From the NCBI GenBank assembly GCA_949752735.1, contig OX457047.1, positions 36,139,324 to 36,203,323 of the forward strand: a stretch of 64,000 nt of DNA, read 5' to 3'. The stretch comes from Lumbricus terrestris. Taxonomy: Eukaryota > Annelida > Clitellata > Crassiclitellata > Lumbricidae. The translations under genes and the position numbers were made by a program. The notes below the pieces were generated by a model. The model did not search any database. It worked only from the letters and a program-made list of their open reading frames with translations, and was not told the DNA's origin. This document shows, piece by piece, positions 39,860 through 51,553 of this stretch. Positions within the stretch are counted from its first letter, which is position 1. Each line of letters starts with the position of its first letter.

Positions 39860-41867
39860 TATTATTTGCACTCCTCTCACTTTTCGTGACCCGCCATAAT
39901 AGGCCTAAACAAATTCCATTGACAGAGAAGTGCACGCTTACCTTCGTCCCATTTGTTTTGGGAAGGTAGGTCTACAGGTTTATCTTCTCCTATACGGGAG
40001 AAATGCGTGTTCCAACTCTTTAATTGACGTGTCTAGCAAATCGTGAGAATTGGACAGAAGATGGACATCAAATTCTTCGCTGCAGTATTCCTCAGTCACG
40101 GGTCGGTGTGGATCAGGAGCTCGAATATAGTAAAGCCAGGGTGAGAATTGCCGGGGGTTGTGGGGGCTTAACCAACCCCACGCAGTCTTTCTTACGAGAC
40201 CATGCATGCCCTTAATTGTATTGTATTGTATCTGACCATTTATAAAGCGCTTCTCGCAGCAGGAGCCTTTCAGAAGCGTTAATGCGCATCCCAAGCACCA
40301 TAGATCAACATCTGACCCAATCCCAAACCCCTCCCCCGTTATTTCTTAGTCTTAGCAACAAATAAGATTTAAACTATTGTTTTAAAGAGCCCACAAGGGG
40401 GTATACGATGGACCACTTAAGAGGATCATTAAGCAATGAACGTTTCTTTGGCTTTTGTATCGGGGTCCGTCCATCTTACCTCGGGGTCCATCTTACCCCT
40501 TACTCTTAGCACCCTATACGCGTCACATTTTACATTGGCAGTAGGCCAGTAGCCTTCCATAATACTTCCATAATACGCTTAATTTTCGGTCTACATGAGA
40601 CTACGTGTAGGCTTAGGCCTACACGGTTGCAGAACATTTCGGATAAAAAGCCAGCTATAGCCACGTACACGTCAATTGGAGGAATTTTTGGGAATGGGTC
40701 ACAAAAACTAGTCGCGATTGAACGTAGGATAGCCTATTGTAAAGCGCAGGGATTACGTCAAGCTCAAAATTACAAGAGCCGAATTCCGGCAGTCGCTGCC
40801 TGATATTATACCCTAGCCTATAGCCTAGTCTGGCTTTATAATAATACGACAATCGTACAACAAGATCTGTTATGAATCGACTCGATGGGCCAGCATGCTG
40901 TGGCTTTTCATAAACGGTGCAATAAAACGCCGAACGAACGAACGGCCATAACGTTTCTGTGTATAGTCCCTATCGACAGTCTGCACGGTCTCCAATAATT
41001 GACGGAGCCGCTTCATGCATTCAAATCGAGGTCGCATTTCATTCAGCAGTCGCAGCGAGTCGCTTCATGCAACCGTGGCAGGCAATATCGTCTTTACTAT
41101 GAAAACGCAGCCGAAAAAAGCGATAGCTCTACCCGACGATCCATTGTCCCCGGCTGACATTCGCTTCTCGTCGTCAACAACGTCAGTGTTACGTTTCACA
41201 CCATCAGCCGCACGCAGCGCCACGTGCCGTCGATAATATCGACGTCATGAATGCTTAATTCCGTCGGGCGTTCGCGCGTCGCTCGAGCTTTGTTTATAAA
41301 ATGTCCGCCTGATGAATAGAGCAACATCGGTCTCGTCAGATGTGTGATTATTTTGGGGGCGATAGCGGAGAGTGCATGCACACCAGATGGAAAGGTGTAG
41401 GTGTTTGGGAGCTGCTTAATGCAATGGCGTAAGCTTACACGAAACCCGTAAACTGTTAATGTTTTTCTCACCTAGAGTCAATATTTCTTCTTTGCGCCGT
41501 TCCACGCACAGCCTATGGCCCACCCTTTGCTGGTTCCTCTCCTCGTCCCCTTAAGAGCTCCGAGTCCTCGTGTTTACTTTGGGAGTGGAGCTCTTTCTCT
41601 GATTGATTTACACTCACGGCTCCTCCCTGGAGGGAAAAATCGCAGGATACGGTATATACAGACCTTCATTAAATTCCATGACAAAACGTCTTTTATGTTT
41701 GCTTACTTTGATGCAGTCAAGGTGAGGTGAGGTAGGCCTGCTCTGTATACATAGGAAACCTTTTATGTTTGACAAAGGAGTTACGAAGGTGACGGGAGCG
41801 CCTTTCTAACACCTCCAGGTTTCATTCCTTTGTCTGTAGAATTTTTCCCAGAGTTCATCCATCTGTA
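39860..41867. other. Spacer, no confident gene
   Basis: Includes a repeat family D fragment at 40207-40345. A frame at 41015-41236 lies in moderately GC-rich sequence but has no acceptor, homology or clear donor, so I do not call it. CpG-containing words are common around 41000-41300. Confidence 0.4.
40207..40345 (-). repeat. Interspersed repeat family D, terminal fragment
   Basis: (ATTGT)n tail, then tttataaagcgcttctcgca and gagcctttcagaagcg. The same sequence opens the longer copy at 61835. Confidence 0.65.
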
Positions 41868-42137
41868 TGGGGCGGCCCGGTAGAGTAATGGATAACACGC
41901 TGGCGTATAGAGCGACAGGTAGCGAGTTCGAGCCCCGTTGGGCGGATATGCTTTGTAGGCTGCTATATTAGCGCCAATTATTGCAGGCTGTCTGTTCTGT
42001 GAGTCTAGTTAAAAAGTGTATTCTGTTATCTGCGTTCTTGTGCGTTGTTTAAAACTGCCTAATTGTGCTCTGTAACGGTTTAACCGGCTTCGTTCTGTCA
42101 ACCGGATTGTTGAATAAACGAAAATTATTATTATTAT
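41868..42137 (+). mobile_element. tRNA-like SINE (family C) with ATT tail
   Basis: cggcccggtagagtaatgg carries an A-box-like core, and gagttcgagccccgttggg a B-box-like core. The element ends at a (TTA)n tail. A partial repeat of its head (taatggataacacgctg) occurs at about 42167. Confidence 0.65.
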
Positions 42138-42196
42138 TGTATGCGCTCAGATCTTCTAAGTGCCAGGTAATGGATAACACGCTGCCTTTCCTACCT

Positions 42197-42266
42197 GTAG
42201 TCGGGAGCGCTTCCGAGTAGTTATATTGAAGGGGCGCTACAGCAAGTGCACATATACAAACAAACA
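42197..42266 (+). mobile_element. SINE family A 3' fragment
   Basis: tcgggagcgcttccgagtag through aaggggcgctac to gcaagtgcacatatac and an (AAAC)n tail. Strongly 5'-truncated. Confidence 0.75.
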
Positions 42267-43019
42267 AGACACCGGCTAAACTTGGAGTGTAAAACTGCAA
42301 TAACCTATTATAGTATATGACATTGTATTAATTCAGAGTTATGATTCAGCGGTCAAACATTTTATTTTGATCTTTATTTACTTTATTTACACCTTGCTGG
42401 CTTGCCGCTCGATCTTAGTATAATAATAATTGTAAGCCAATGTCAAATATGGATGACTAGAGCTCGACTTTTTTTGATATAGGGCCTATTGCATGCTGAT
42501 GTTGGCGGTGATGATATTGACATTAAGTCTATTATAACAACGGTGGTGGTGGTGTTGACGATGAGAATGACGAGGACGATGATGATGACGACGACGATGA
42601 TTATGATTATGATAACGACGACGAGGAGGTGGATGATGACGAAGTGTTACATCCAGCTTCCTATCGCGTACAGAAGTTACAGCAACTGTTTTCGTAATAA
42701 TTCTCACGTCTTCGGGCGAGGGGGGGTTTGGCTGGAAAAGTTCCCTCCATTTGATTTGTATTTCCTTCCGTCTCCCTCGCCTTCCCGACCGCTTTCAGCA
42801 CGTCGTGCCGAAAGTGTTATCAGCTGGTCCGCGCGTGTCTCACCAACAACGCTCCAGTGACCTTACGCACATGTGCTGAAAAGAAGATATTTTATTTCGC
42901 CTCTTCGTTGGCTGCAATGCATCGCAGATAATTTTGCTCTGCCCGATAACGACCATCTGGTCGAAAGCAATGATTGCTGCTACGGCGAGCGGTCCGCTTC
43001 CAATGTTTGTTATTGACCG
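42267..43019. other. Downstream flank of RGM, no exon
   Basis: A GAC/GAT-rich degenerate triplet region lies at about 42556-42640. It may include RGM 3' untranslated sequence. No supported coding segment. Confidence 0.45.
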
Positions 43020-43249
43020 CCATCGTGACGCAATTATTTTTCTGCGTTCTGTGGACCAATCAGCGCCAGTAATGACGTCATAGCTCCACCCACTGTGGAT
43101 GCAGGCAGCTGTTGATAGGACAGACTCTCCGGATTTCGTGTACTGCTCGGACCAATCGAAGCACGTGACACGACGTCACATCTCTGCCTATACTTCAGAG
43201 GTAATCAGTTGTAGATGTGAACGTGGATCTCTCTCTGTATCTCTCTGTA

Positions 43250-43280
<31 letters not shown>

Positions 43281-43340
43281 GTGTGTGTTTTTCTGAATCT
43301 TTCTCGTTGACCCGTTATCGTAACTGACCAATCAGGCTCC
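43020..43340. promoter_or_regulatory. Cluster of CCAAT, CRE and E-box-like motifs
   Basis: CCAAT at 43056, 43152 and 43328; TGACGTCA at 43073-43080; a CRE half-site cluster near 43172; CACGTG at 43162-43167; tgacgcaa near 43026. A (CT)n run lies at 43228-43288. It starts 28 bp beyond the RGM stop, so it is either 3' untranslated sequence or the promoter of an unseen neighbour. Function is inferred from motif density. Confidence 0.4.
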
Positions 43341-43367
43341 GGCGCGGCAAATTCAAATTTTTTCAAG

Positions 43368-44060
43368 CTAGACTGGCTGCAGCAAAGAAAGCGTCCAGCG
43401 TAAAATGGTTGCTATGAGAATACTGCAGGAGAGCGAGAGGCGAGTCCTTGCCGTGTCGAATGTACCGGACGAGGATGTGATCAGGTCCTCGAAGGTCGTA
43501 TTTCTCGGCTGGAAAACGGCGTCCTGCACAAAACGGAGCATATCGGAGTAGGACGAGTGGGAGGCGGCCATGAACGACGAGTCCCCCGTTGTCATCAGGT
43601 CGTAGACGCAGCTGTCGAAGTAAAACCCTCGCAGCCGGAGCCCCCGGCATCGGTCCGTCGCCTCCTTCTTCGCCATCACCACCGTCCGCTTCAACTTGGA
43701 CGGCTTTTGTCCGAAGTAGGAGTAAAGATCGACGCGTTCGGACGACGGACACCCGGACAGGCAGAGCTGGACGGGGGCTCCGTCCGTCTGGCGGTGGGTC
43801 CTCTCCAGCTCGCCGTAGATCTCCTCGGGTAGGCTGACGCTGACGGAGTAGGCCAGTCCGGTCAGTCGAATGATGATGATCGTCTGCTTGTAGTCGATGT
43901 CGATTTCAATATGGCGTCCCTGGAGAAATTCGAAGATCTCGATGCTGTTGAACTCGACCAGACCGTCGTCGAAGGTGCTCGGAAGTTCGCCGTTCTGCGC
44001 CTGGTAGGTGACGTAGCGGTCGAGGGCGCAGAGGTCGTTGCGCTTGATGACGACGGTCAC
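43368..44060 (-). CDS. RGM: RGM terminal coding exon
   Basis: Acceptor ttttcgacag, phase 0, 230 codons then stop. Starts VTVVIKRNDLC (matching the K-L-T-I-I-F-K region of vertebrate RGMs) and ends with the hydrophobic GPI-signal-like segment LSCSILIATIL. The intron side of its acceptor is a 30-bp tandem array. Confidence 0.94.
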   Translation of the reverse strand: MTVVIKRNDLCALDRYVTYQAQNGELPSTFDDGLVEFNSIEIFEFLQGRHIEIDIDYKQTIIIIRLTGLAYSVSVSLPEEIYGELERTHRQTDGAPVQLCLSGCPSSERVDLYSYFGQKPSKLKRTVVMAKKEATDRCRGLRLRGFYFDSCVYDLMTTGDSSFMAASHSSYSDMLRFVQDAVFQPRNTTFEDLITSSSGTFDTARTRLSLSCSILIATILRWTLSLLQPV

Positions 44061-46485
44061 CTGTCGAAAAACGTACCATATTCTATAGGGTGACCATCAA
44101 GTAGTACCATATCTATATGGTGACCCTCAAACAGTACCATATCTATAGGGTGACCCTCAAACAGTACCACATAGGGTGACCGACTGACCGTCAAACAGTA
44201 CCATATCTATAGGGTGACCCTCAAACAGTGCATATCTATAGGGTGACCCTCAAACTGTACCATATCTATAGAGCGACCCTCAAATAGTACCATATCTAAT
44301 ATTATCTATAGAGTGACCCTCAAACAGTACCGTATCTATAGGGCGACTCTCGAGCAGTACACATTAGCACAACCTATATTGTACGCACCAATAACATATT
44401 AACGTGCAGTGATTCAGCGACAAATCAGTCTTCTAAAAATAATAAATCATGAATAATTCATGAGATCGATGACGCATAGCGCTACAGACGAGACTGGATT
44501 TTATGCTATTTTTACGGCTTCCCCGTAGTAGAGCGAAGACGAAGCAAAGCAATGAACGCCTCAGCACATTAACACATACCACACGTTTAAAGGTCGTTCC
44601 CTTCAATCCGCAGGAATTAAGGCGTCGACAACGGGAGCGTTACGACTGTAGGCCATATCCCCTATCAGTCAACGCTTGTGCCGCCCTTCATATTTCCTCC
44701 CAGTCCCGGATCATCCTGCATGCCATGGCTGCTTTTCAATAGTCCCAGAAGCATAAGCTAAGCATAGGCTCTAGTAAGCTTATTATATAGATAGTGGAAC
44801 TGTTCATCGCTCTAAACTGAAAACTTACCTTTTCCAGTCTAGACCTATAACTATAGGCTAATTCTTAATGGTCTGCCGAATTTCAGTGTGCATGTCTCAC
44901 GTCTGAGCTTTGTAAGGAGGGTATTACCAAATTTCAGCTGTATTGCATTGTGTTCGTATGGGACATCCCCTAGTAACCGGCGTTAATCCACTGAAACCGC
45001 TTACATATGAAGCTTATGCTAATAGCCGGAACACCAACTCCGCCACTGATTGCACTCTGCCAGTGCCAGTCCCAAGCTTGGATAAAGTGGGAGGGCGTCG
45101 CTAATGGTCTTTGTTACCACACAGTGACGTTAAACTGCAAATACCACCACCCCCCGGAACACCGTTTGTTCGGCCTGGCGCATTAATTCGCCGTGTAACT
45201 GCGCCCCAGTTTCCATGTCCCATATTATGATCGGCGAGAGATCGCGCAGGCTCGCAAATCGCAACCCAGATCGCACACGTGGTGCGTTCATATATGCATG
45301 TGCGAACACACAGATTCGATGCGTTTAGAGTTCAGACCGCACTTCTGCAGGAGATATTGACCCTATAAAATTTACAAATTGCCCAGGGCGCAGTACGGCA
45401 CGGTGGCAGAGCGCTAGGGCGTTCCTCAGCGAGGTGCAAACATCATATGCATGACATTGTGTAAACATAATTATAGGCCTACGTATTGTACCGGTATACA
45501 TACTGTATACATGTACATTAATTTTACTTTATAAGACACGACTGGCAAACAACGAGAAGCGTATACCATCATTCGTAGCCTACATTCAACCCGTATACAT
45601 GTATAGTCTGTAATGCATAGACCTAAACATGACCAGCAACAATAGCACATATAGCGTACATTGGCCTACATGCATAGCTCTAGCCACCCATTACTTACAC
45701 AACATTAACACATAGGCCTACAAGCATGCATATCCCACATGCATAAATAAAATTAATATATATATAAATAAATAAACAATATAAGCACACATGTCATCAT
45801 ACAGCAGCACAATACACCATATATAATACATCCGTACAACTAGCATCCGACGCATATTGTTCCACCGCTCTGAATCCTCCTCCTCTAGGCCCTACACATA
45901 CATATAGGCCAACAGGACTGCAGGAGGAGGAGGAGGCGGTCCGACTGTGCACGGAGGAATGTGTACACACATAAATCCGGCGGAGGATCCATGTTTACGC
46001 GCATTCCTCAGCGGTATATAACACGATGCTAATGAGCTCCCAGCATCGTCGACCAATTTGCCCAGAAAAAAAACGGTATTTATGGGTCTGCCACAGCCGT
46101 CGACCACGTCGTTGTAGTTACATCAGTGGCGGTGCCAGGATTTCAGTTTTGGGGAGGGCTGAAGCCCATGGTCGGAGACTCGGTCCAGAAGTTGAGGGGG
46201 ACGAATCGCGGAGAAAATTTCCCATTTTCATTCGCCTAAATTTCTGACGACCTTTTATTAGTCATTTGGTCTGAATCTCAAGTAAATATTTTTCCTTTTC
46301 CAGTCCAAAAAGCTTACGCTTAGCCCTTAGCGCTTAGGGGAGGGCTAAGTCAAAGTCTCATGAAAATATTTCATTTTCCCTGTCAAAAAACCCATGATGA
46401 CCTTTGGAGGGGCATAGCCCCCTAGCCCCCTCTGGCGCCGCCAATGAGTTACATATGGAAAAGTCAGCACCTTCTCTGCAGGCTC

Positions 46486-46524
<39 letters not shown>

Positions 46525-47782
46525 ACATAGCCGTTAGACGAGTGTCCTGTCTATACGAGGGCAAAACTGGATATATGATTAATTTGATATAATTATGATT
46601 AATTGGATATATGATTAATTTGATATAATTATGATTAATTGGATATGTGATTAATTGGATATATGATTAATTGGATATATGATTAATTGGATATGTGATA
46701 ATTGGATATAATTTATGATTAATTAGTCAACCGGCGGAACATTATCCACTGGAATATTATCTGAATACTTATACAAGATCATGTGAGCTTGCAATGCAGT
46801 GTTCATTCCTTCATTAATCAATCAATCATCCAATCAATTCAACCAATCAATCCAACCACCTGCTCAGCCACTCAGTGTGGATTACTCTACCTGGTCTATA
46901 GACTAAATTCATAGATACCTCCAATAATAATTATGACGTTGTGGGGCACTATCTAGCTGACTGCTAGAGAGGTCTCCGTCTGTCTGTTCGTCCGCCTACT
47001 GTCCGTCTGTCCGCCCTTTCGTCCGTCTGTCTGTCTATTTGTCTGTTCGTTCGTCTGTCCGCTCTTCCGTCCGTCTGTCCGCCGGTCCGTCCGTCTGTCT
47101 ACCTGTCTGTCCGTCTGTCTGTCTGTGTGCATTCGTGTCTGCATGCATTTTCGTGTTGTTCTGCTGTGTTTGTGTAAACATACCTTGGTAATGGACGTTC
47201 CTTCGCCCACTCCAATCGGTTCGCTGGTGATCTGTATCGTCAGGTAGTCATTATCGATGAAGGGCCATGCGCCGTGGATACGACACGTCTGGTACTGGCC
47301 CCCCAGCGTCCTCAAATGCGGATCACCGTACATCGCGCAATGACGATACGAAGAGATGTTTGTCTCGTGGAATATACACTTCGGCCTGCTTCCCTCTTCC
47401 TCCTCCTCCTCCTCTTCCACGACCTCCTCCACCGTATCGCCCCCTCCTCCCACCCCATTCGGTCCTCTTCCCCCGTCGACCACCCCATTGTCTTTACCCG
47501 GTTCTTTGAGGGTGCAGTTGTACTGCGCAACCTTCCGTTCGACGCCCCTCTGCGTGCTGTGAAAGTTAAGATCCCCGACGCATGCACGGCTGGCGTTCTG
47601 AACGCACGTCGAGAACGCACGATAGATGATGCACAGTCGCCTCCATTCCGATTGCGACCTTGACTGGTCGCCGAGGAGTGGCACTGGCTGCTTGTGGAAG
47701 TCCTCGCGAAAGCCGAGCCGCTCGAGTTCGCCGTAGTAGGCATCCCAGCACTGCTGCAATGGGCAGACGCCGTACGATCCAA
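43368..47782 (-). CDS. RGM: Repulsive guidance molecule homolog (RGM/hemojuvelin family), partial, last two coding exons
   Basis: Exons 47782-47184 and 44060-43368 join in phase 0 (GT-AG) to give 429 residues. RGM proteins are GPI-anchored co-receptors for BMP signalling and ligands of neogenin. Seen in order: N-terminal cysteine region (CPLQQC at 6-11, ASRACVGDLNFHS at 63-75); a glycine/glutamate-rich linker (101-130); the von Willebrand D-like part with the self-cleavage site GDPH (152-155), then TCRIHGAWPFIDNDYL; the C-terminal RGM domain with LCLSGCP (298-304) and CVYDLMTTGD (350-359); and a hydrophobic tail consistent with a GPI signal. Vertebrate RGMs usually have RGD where this has VGD (68-70). 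Sequons: N62, N88, N141, N386. The upstream exon with the signal peptide was not found. Confidence 0.94.
44081..44362. repeat. 30-bp minisatellite next to the RGM terminal-exon acceptor
   Basis: About nine copies of ctatagggtgaccctcaaac, followed by agtaccatat, with small variations. Begins about 20 bp from the splice acceptor at 44060, so the branch point and pyrimidine tract lie at or within it. Confidence 0.93.
44363..46115. other. RGM intron interior, no exon
   Basis: AT-rich sequence with many taggccta-like words near 45470-45725. Open frames here (for example 44503-44742) have no splice or homology support. Confidence 0.5.
46124..46446. mobile_element. hAT-like MITE (CAGTGGCGGTGCCAGG family)
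   Basis: Starts cagtggcggtgccaggattt and ends ctggcgccgccaatg. Perfect 8-bp flanks AGTTACAT (46116-46123, 46447-46454). Same family as 2428-2721. It lies in the RGM intron. Confidence 0.9.
46486..46523. repeat. (AT)n microsatellite
   Basis: About 18 AT units. Confidence 0.9.
46567..46732. repeat. AT-rich minisatellite (gatatatgattaattg)n
   Basis: About nine imperfect copies of a 16-18 bp unit such as ggatatatgattaatt. Confidence 0.85.
46975..47130. repeat. (GTCTGTCC)n-type low complexity beside the RGM donor
   Basis: Degenerate GTCT/GTCC/GTTC tetranucleotide run ending about 55 bp from the RGM donor at 47183. It is intronic; the Thr/Asp/Arg frame through it is not protein. Confidence 0.85.
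47184..47782 (-). CDS. RGM: RGM exon encoding N-terminal domain and GDPH cleavage site
   Basis: Acceptor ttttttccgtttcag, donor ACCAAG|GTATGT. 599 bp, entered in phase 1, left in phase 0, residues 1-199 of the visible product. The frame stays open upstream into the intron, but the acceptor and the family start (CPLQQC) define the exon. Confidence 0.94.
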
Positions 47783-47836
47783 CTGAAACGGAAAAAATTA
47801 TACTTACTGTTACACACACACATGAATACATTGTAC

Positions 47837-48060
47837 GTTTGTTTGTTTGTATGTGCACTTGTTATAGCGCCACTTCAAGCTCTCCACTCAGAGGCGCTCC
47901 CGACTACAGCACGGACACTGAATTGAAGTTTCTCGCACAAGCGCTGAGCAATTGCAAGTGAAGGACTTGCCCAAGGTCCCTACGCGGCGAGTTGAGGGGG
48001 ATTCGAACCTGCAACCCTTTGGCCGCAAGGTGACGAACATACCCACTACACCACCGTGCC
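47837..48060 (-). mobile_element. SINE family A, full length, 55 bp from an RGM exon
   Basis: (TTTG)n tail, gtatgtgcacttgttatagc, body, ggattcgaacctgcaaccc, then caccaccgtgcc. In sense orientation with RGM. Its 3' tail ends 55 bp upstream of the exon acceptor at 47782. Confidence 0.9.
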
Positions 48061-48086
48061 TACATACATAATAAATTTGTGTGCGT

Positions 48087-48119
<33 letters not shown>

Positions 48120-49441
48120 CTTGAGGTAACCAATGAGCAGGGCTAACCAGAACCTCGGGTAACCAAAGCCGAAGATAAACAATGCCGTATAGACCTACAG
48201 TATATGTACTCGTAACGAAAGCTGGAGGAGTGGAGATAACTAGTACAGAAAACATCCAATGCAAGAGGTAACTATACTAATTCAAAAAGCAGACAGTGCT
48301 GGACGTAACCAAATAACGAATGAGATGATCAGAGAATGGATTGGTAACAATGAAGCATTTTTATTTTTTACGTATGGAAAGAAAACCTAAAAGCTATTCG
48401 ATATCGTATATTAATAGCACAGCTGGATAGACGTCCAGAGCAGCTATCGAGATAATCTACCGAGATAAAAAAAATGCACGAGACATCCAGCTTTTTAGAC
48501 AATAAATCTTTCCAAATGCTGCAGATACGAACTTCGCCCGAGTAGGTTATATTATACATCGTCCGCGTTGGTTATTTCAGAAAACATAATGCATCCGAAA
48601 CAAAACACGATCATACGCGAGGAAACGCCTGCGAAAACAGAAAAATATTTAGCTCCGTAAAGTAAATAAACGTCCCCGACGTGCAAAACGACCTAAGGGT
48701 CATCAAGATGGGTAACCCTATACGATCCTCGCCTGTTTAGAAAATATTGAGGCGTGCGTACATAAATATACAGTGCCCACCCATCCATCCATCGTATAGC
48801 GTTACAATCATTTCAATCTTCGTCTATATAGCAACGTGGCTTGCGGCGGGCATTCGTGGCCGCTCTGCTAACAAAGAGGTGCGAAGTTCGCATATCACCT
48901 CGGGCGTCGTATGCCTCACACAGGTTACTGTGTCTACCGGTGTTATTTTAAATTAACACTGGTGTCTACGTATACTGTCTATGGCTACAAGAAAATGCCG
49001 GAAAAATAATTATACCATGCCTTGTGGTCGCGATTTTTGTCTCGGATAAAGAACCGTCGGTTATATCGACTTGGCGCATTTTCAGCGGAGACTGTGGGCC
49101 AGAAATGTATGAAATTGAAAACAGATGGTATACAAAGAATTTCACAGGCTGAATTCTTAATTCCTAACGGCATCTTAGAACTATGAGCCAGCAGGGCCTG
49201 AAACTGCGAGGGAGGCCCGGGTTCAAAGCTGACAAATAAGGACTATCGCTTGGTATAGACTGTCAAAGTACAGGGTGCGCGACTCAATTTAGCTCGACCT
49301 GTAATGCTATCTGAGTTCGCTGGTCGAATACCTGATTGCATGAATGTCTATTAGCCTAGCCTACATATAGGGGCTTAATAGAAAAAAACTGTTTTGGTTC
49401 ATTAGTTATGAAATCCTCTCACGTACGAGTTTCAAAATTGG
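48061..49441. other. Upstream RGM intron or flank, no exon
   Basis: A (GT)n run lies at about 48079-48119. The rest has no supported exon. The RGM signal-peptide exon was looked for here and not found. Confidence 0.45.
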
Positions 49442-49449
49442 CTTATTTT

Positions 49450-49709
49450 TAGTGGCGAGCCAGGATTTCAGTTTTGGGGGCTGAAATTTTCCATTTTCAT
49501 TCAAATAAATTTCCGACGACCTTTTTTGTAAGTCGTTTGATCAAAATCTCAAAAAATATTTCATTTTTCCATTAAAAAAACTGACTACCTTTTTTAGTCG
49601 TTTGGCTGAAATCTCATGAAAATATTTCATTTTCTCTGTGCAAAAAATCCCGATGACCTCTTTTTGAGGGGTCCTAGCCCGACCCTAGACCCCTGCAGTG
49701 CCGCCACTG
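49450..49709. mobile_element. hAT-like MITE, degenerate copy of the CAGTGGCGGCGCC family
   Basis: tagtggcgagccaggatttc to cagtgccgccactg. Flanks cttatttt and cttattta match at 7 of 8. Confidence 0.75.
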
Positions 49710-49820
49710 CTTATTTAGGCTATTTATACACTTAAAATGTAACGAAGCTTTCAACTACTGCATGATCAACCACAGCAAGAAGGGTCCTTCAATTTCGTTG
49801 AGTTGGGGAGGGAGGGAGGA

Positions 49821-49825
<5 letters not shown>

Positions 49826-49855
<30 letters not shown>

Positions 49856-50000
49856 TACAGACAGACAGAGACAGACAGAGACAGACACACAGATAAACAG
49901 ACAGACATACAAAAAGACAGACAGAGAGACAACAGATAGACAGAGAGACAGACACAAACATAGAGACAGACAGAGACAGCGACAGAGACAGAAACAAAGA
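49826..50000. repeat. (GACA)n degenerate microsatellite
   Basis: GACA/GAGA tetranucleotide run. The cysteine/leucine/serine frames on the minus strand are artefacts. Confidence 0.9.
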
Positions 50001-50309
50001 GAGAGCACATTATATAAATACGACTTTAATTCTGCGTGAGTGACTTATTGACAATACGTCGGAGTTCGGCGTCATGTCTTGTGAGAGCAGCGTGTTGTCT
50101 CTATTAGCCGCTGCAGCCGCAGCAATTTCTTTTTCACGCCTACGAACCAGATTGTAAATGGCGGTCGTTGAAGAGCGTGGGGAGATAATTGAAACCTCAA
50201 GCGGCGGCGGAGGAGAGTCAGTGATTTATTGAGGCCTTTGCGCATGCAATGACGCTCTTTTCGTTCGCACTTTGAAACCGCAGACCGTCTTTGTAATCTG
50301 TTTATACCG

Positions 50310-50431
<122 letters not shown>

Positions 50432-50641
50432 ATGTGAGCTCATACAGTGGATAGCTTAGCCAAGCAAGTGTGTAAGGGTGTGCGTAACCTCCATAAGGAT
50501 ATCTACTATATAATATTTATAATTATGTGGATATCGTTATCCAACAGATTTTTTACTATACCAATAGAACGCTGTGATTACAATCCCTTATATATATATA
50601 GTTATATACTGTTTTATATATAGCTATATACATATATACAT

Positions 50642-50787
50642 CAGTGCTTAAAGTGTGGAAAAATAAGTGCCTGGACGCCCCTTACCTTTTCAGGCTATGC
50701 TGGCAAATAAGTGGCGGGACGGAATTCAGGTTTTTAAATAAGTGCATGGACGCCGTCCATGGCCGTCCTGCCACACTTTAAACCCTG
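50642..50787. mobile_element. hAT-like MITE (CAGTGCTTAAAGTGTG termini), 146 bp
   Basis: Left end CAGTGCTTAAAGTGTGG, right end CCACACTTTAAACCCTG. Perfect 8-bp flanks ATATACAT (50634-50641, 50788-50795). Same family as 4645-4771. Confidence 0.88.
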
Positions 50788-51131
50788 ATATACATGTAGG
50801 CAGGCAGGGAACTGCAGGCACTAAGTCAGAGACAGACAGACAGACAGGCCGACCGACCGACAGACAGACATATAGTGGCTGCTAAAATTACAAGTAGGCC
50901 TAGGCCATATATTTCATGTGACACTATAATTGTTTTTATTTTTTTGCAATTCCTATCCGGAAGGCAACAATGTATGCACTTTTGGTTTTGAAAAGAGATA
51001 TATGGTGACTATAGGTCAGACAGAATTTTCATAAATCGTGTGCGACAGTTGCATGCGGCTCCCATAAATAATCGCTGCAGTCAGATGGGAAAAACATTTG
51101 CCACAGCGCGAGAAGTCTATAGGTTATAATG

Positions 51132-51545
51132 CAGTGATTCTCAACCTTTTTTTACTTTAAGCAAGTTTAGGGCCACTTTTTCTAAGTTGGAGAGCACGAG
51201 GGCCACTTTTCTAAGTTGAAGGACATTAAGGGCCACAAGGCTAAAATTTAACTACTAAAAGCATATAAAATTACAATAATAATAATAATAATAATCTTCG
51301 TGTATTAACATTCAATCTGACAGAGACCTAATTGAATCAAAATAGGATGTGTGATGTTATTTATGGTTATTTATGGACGTCCAAATAAAATAATTTGCAC
51401 TAAAAATAATTAGCCTATGTGTTCTATCCTGTCCAAATTGTCAATTTATGCCATATATTTTTGTTAATTCTTTGAGGGACGAGGGCCATTTTTGTAGGCC
51501 TGGCGGGTCACTTTTGGCCCGCAGGCCACGGGTTGGGAATCACTG
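51132..51545. mobile_element. hAT-like MITE (CAGTGATTCTCAACCT termini), 414 bp
   Basis: Left end CAGTGATTCTCAACCT, right end GGTTGGGAATCACTG. Perfect 8-bp flanks TTATAATG (51124-51131, 51546-51553). Termini resemble those of widespread hAT MITEs of animals. Non-coding. Confidence 0.92.
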
Positions 51546-51553
51546 TTATAATG

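Noticed and set aside
41868..41950. Functional tRNA gene
   Set aside because: A- and B-box-like words are present, but the acceptor stem does not pair and an extended body with an ATT tail follows, so it is a SINE.
43557..44093. Plus-strand frames over the RGM terminal exon
   Set aside because: Antisense shadows of GC-rich coding sequence.
44503..44742. 79-codon plus-strand frame in the RGM intron
   Set aside because: No homology recognised, no splice sites, and opposite strand to the gene.
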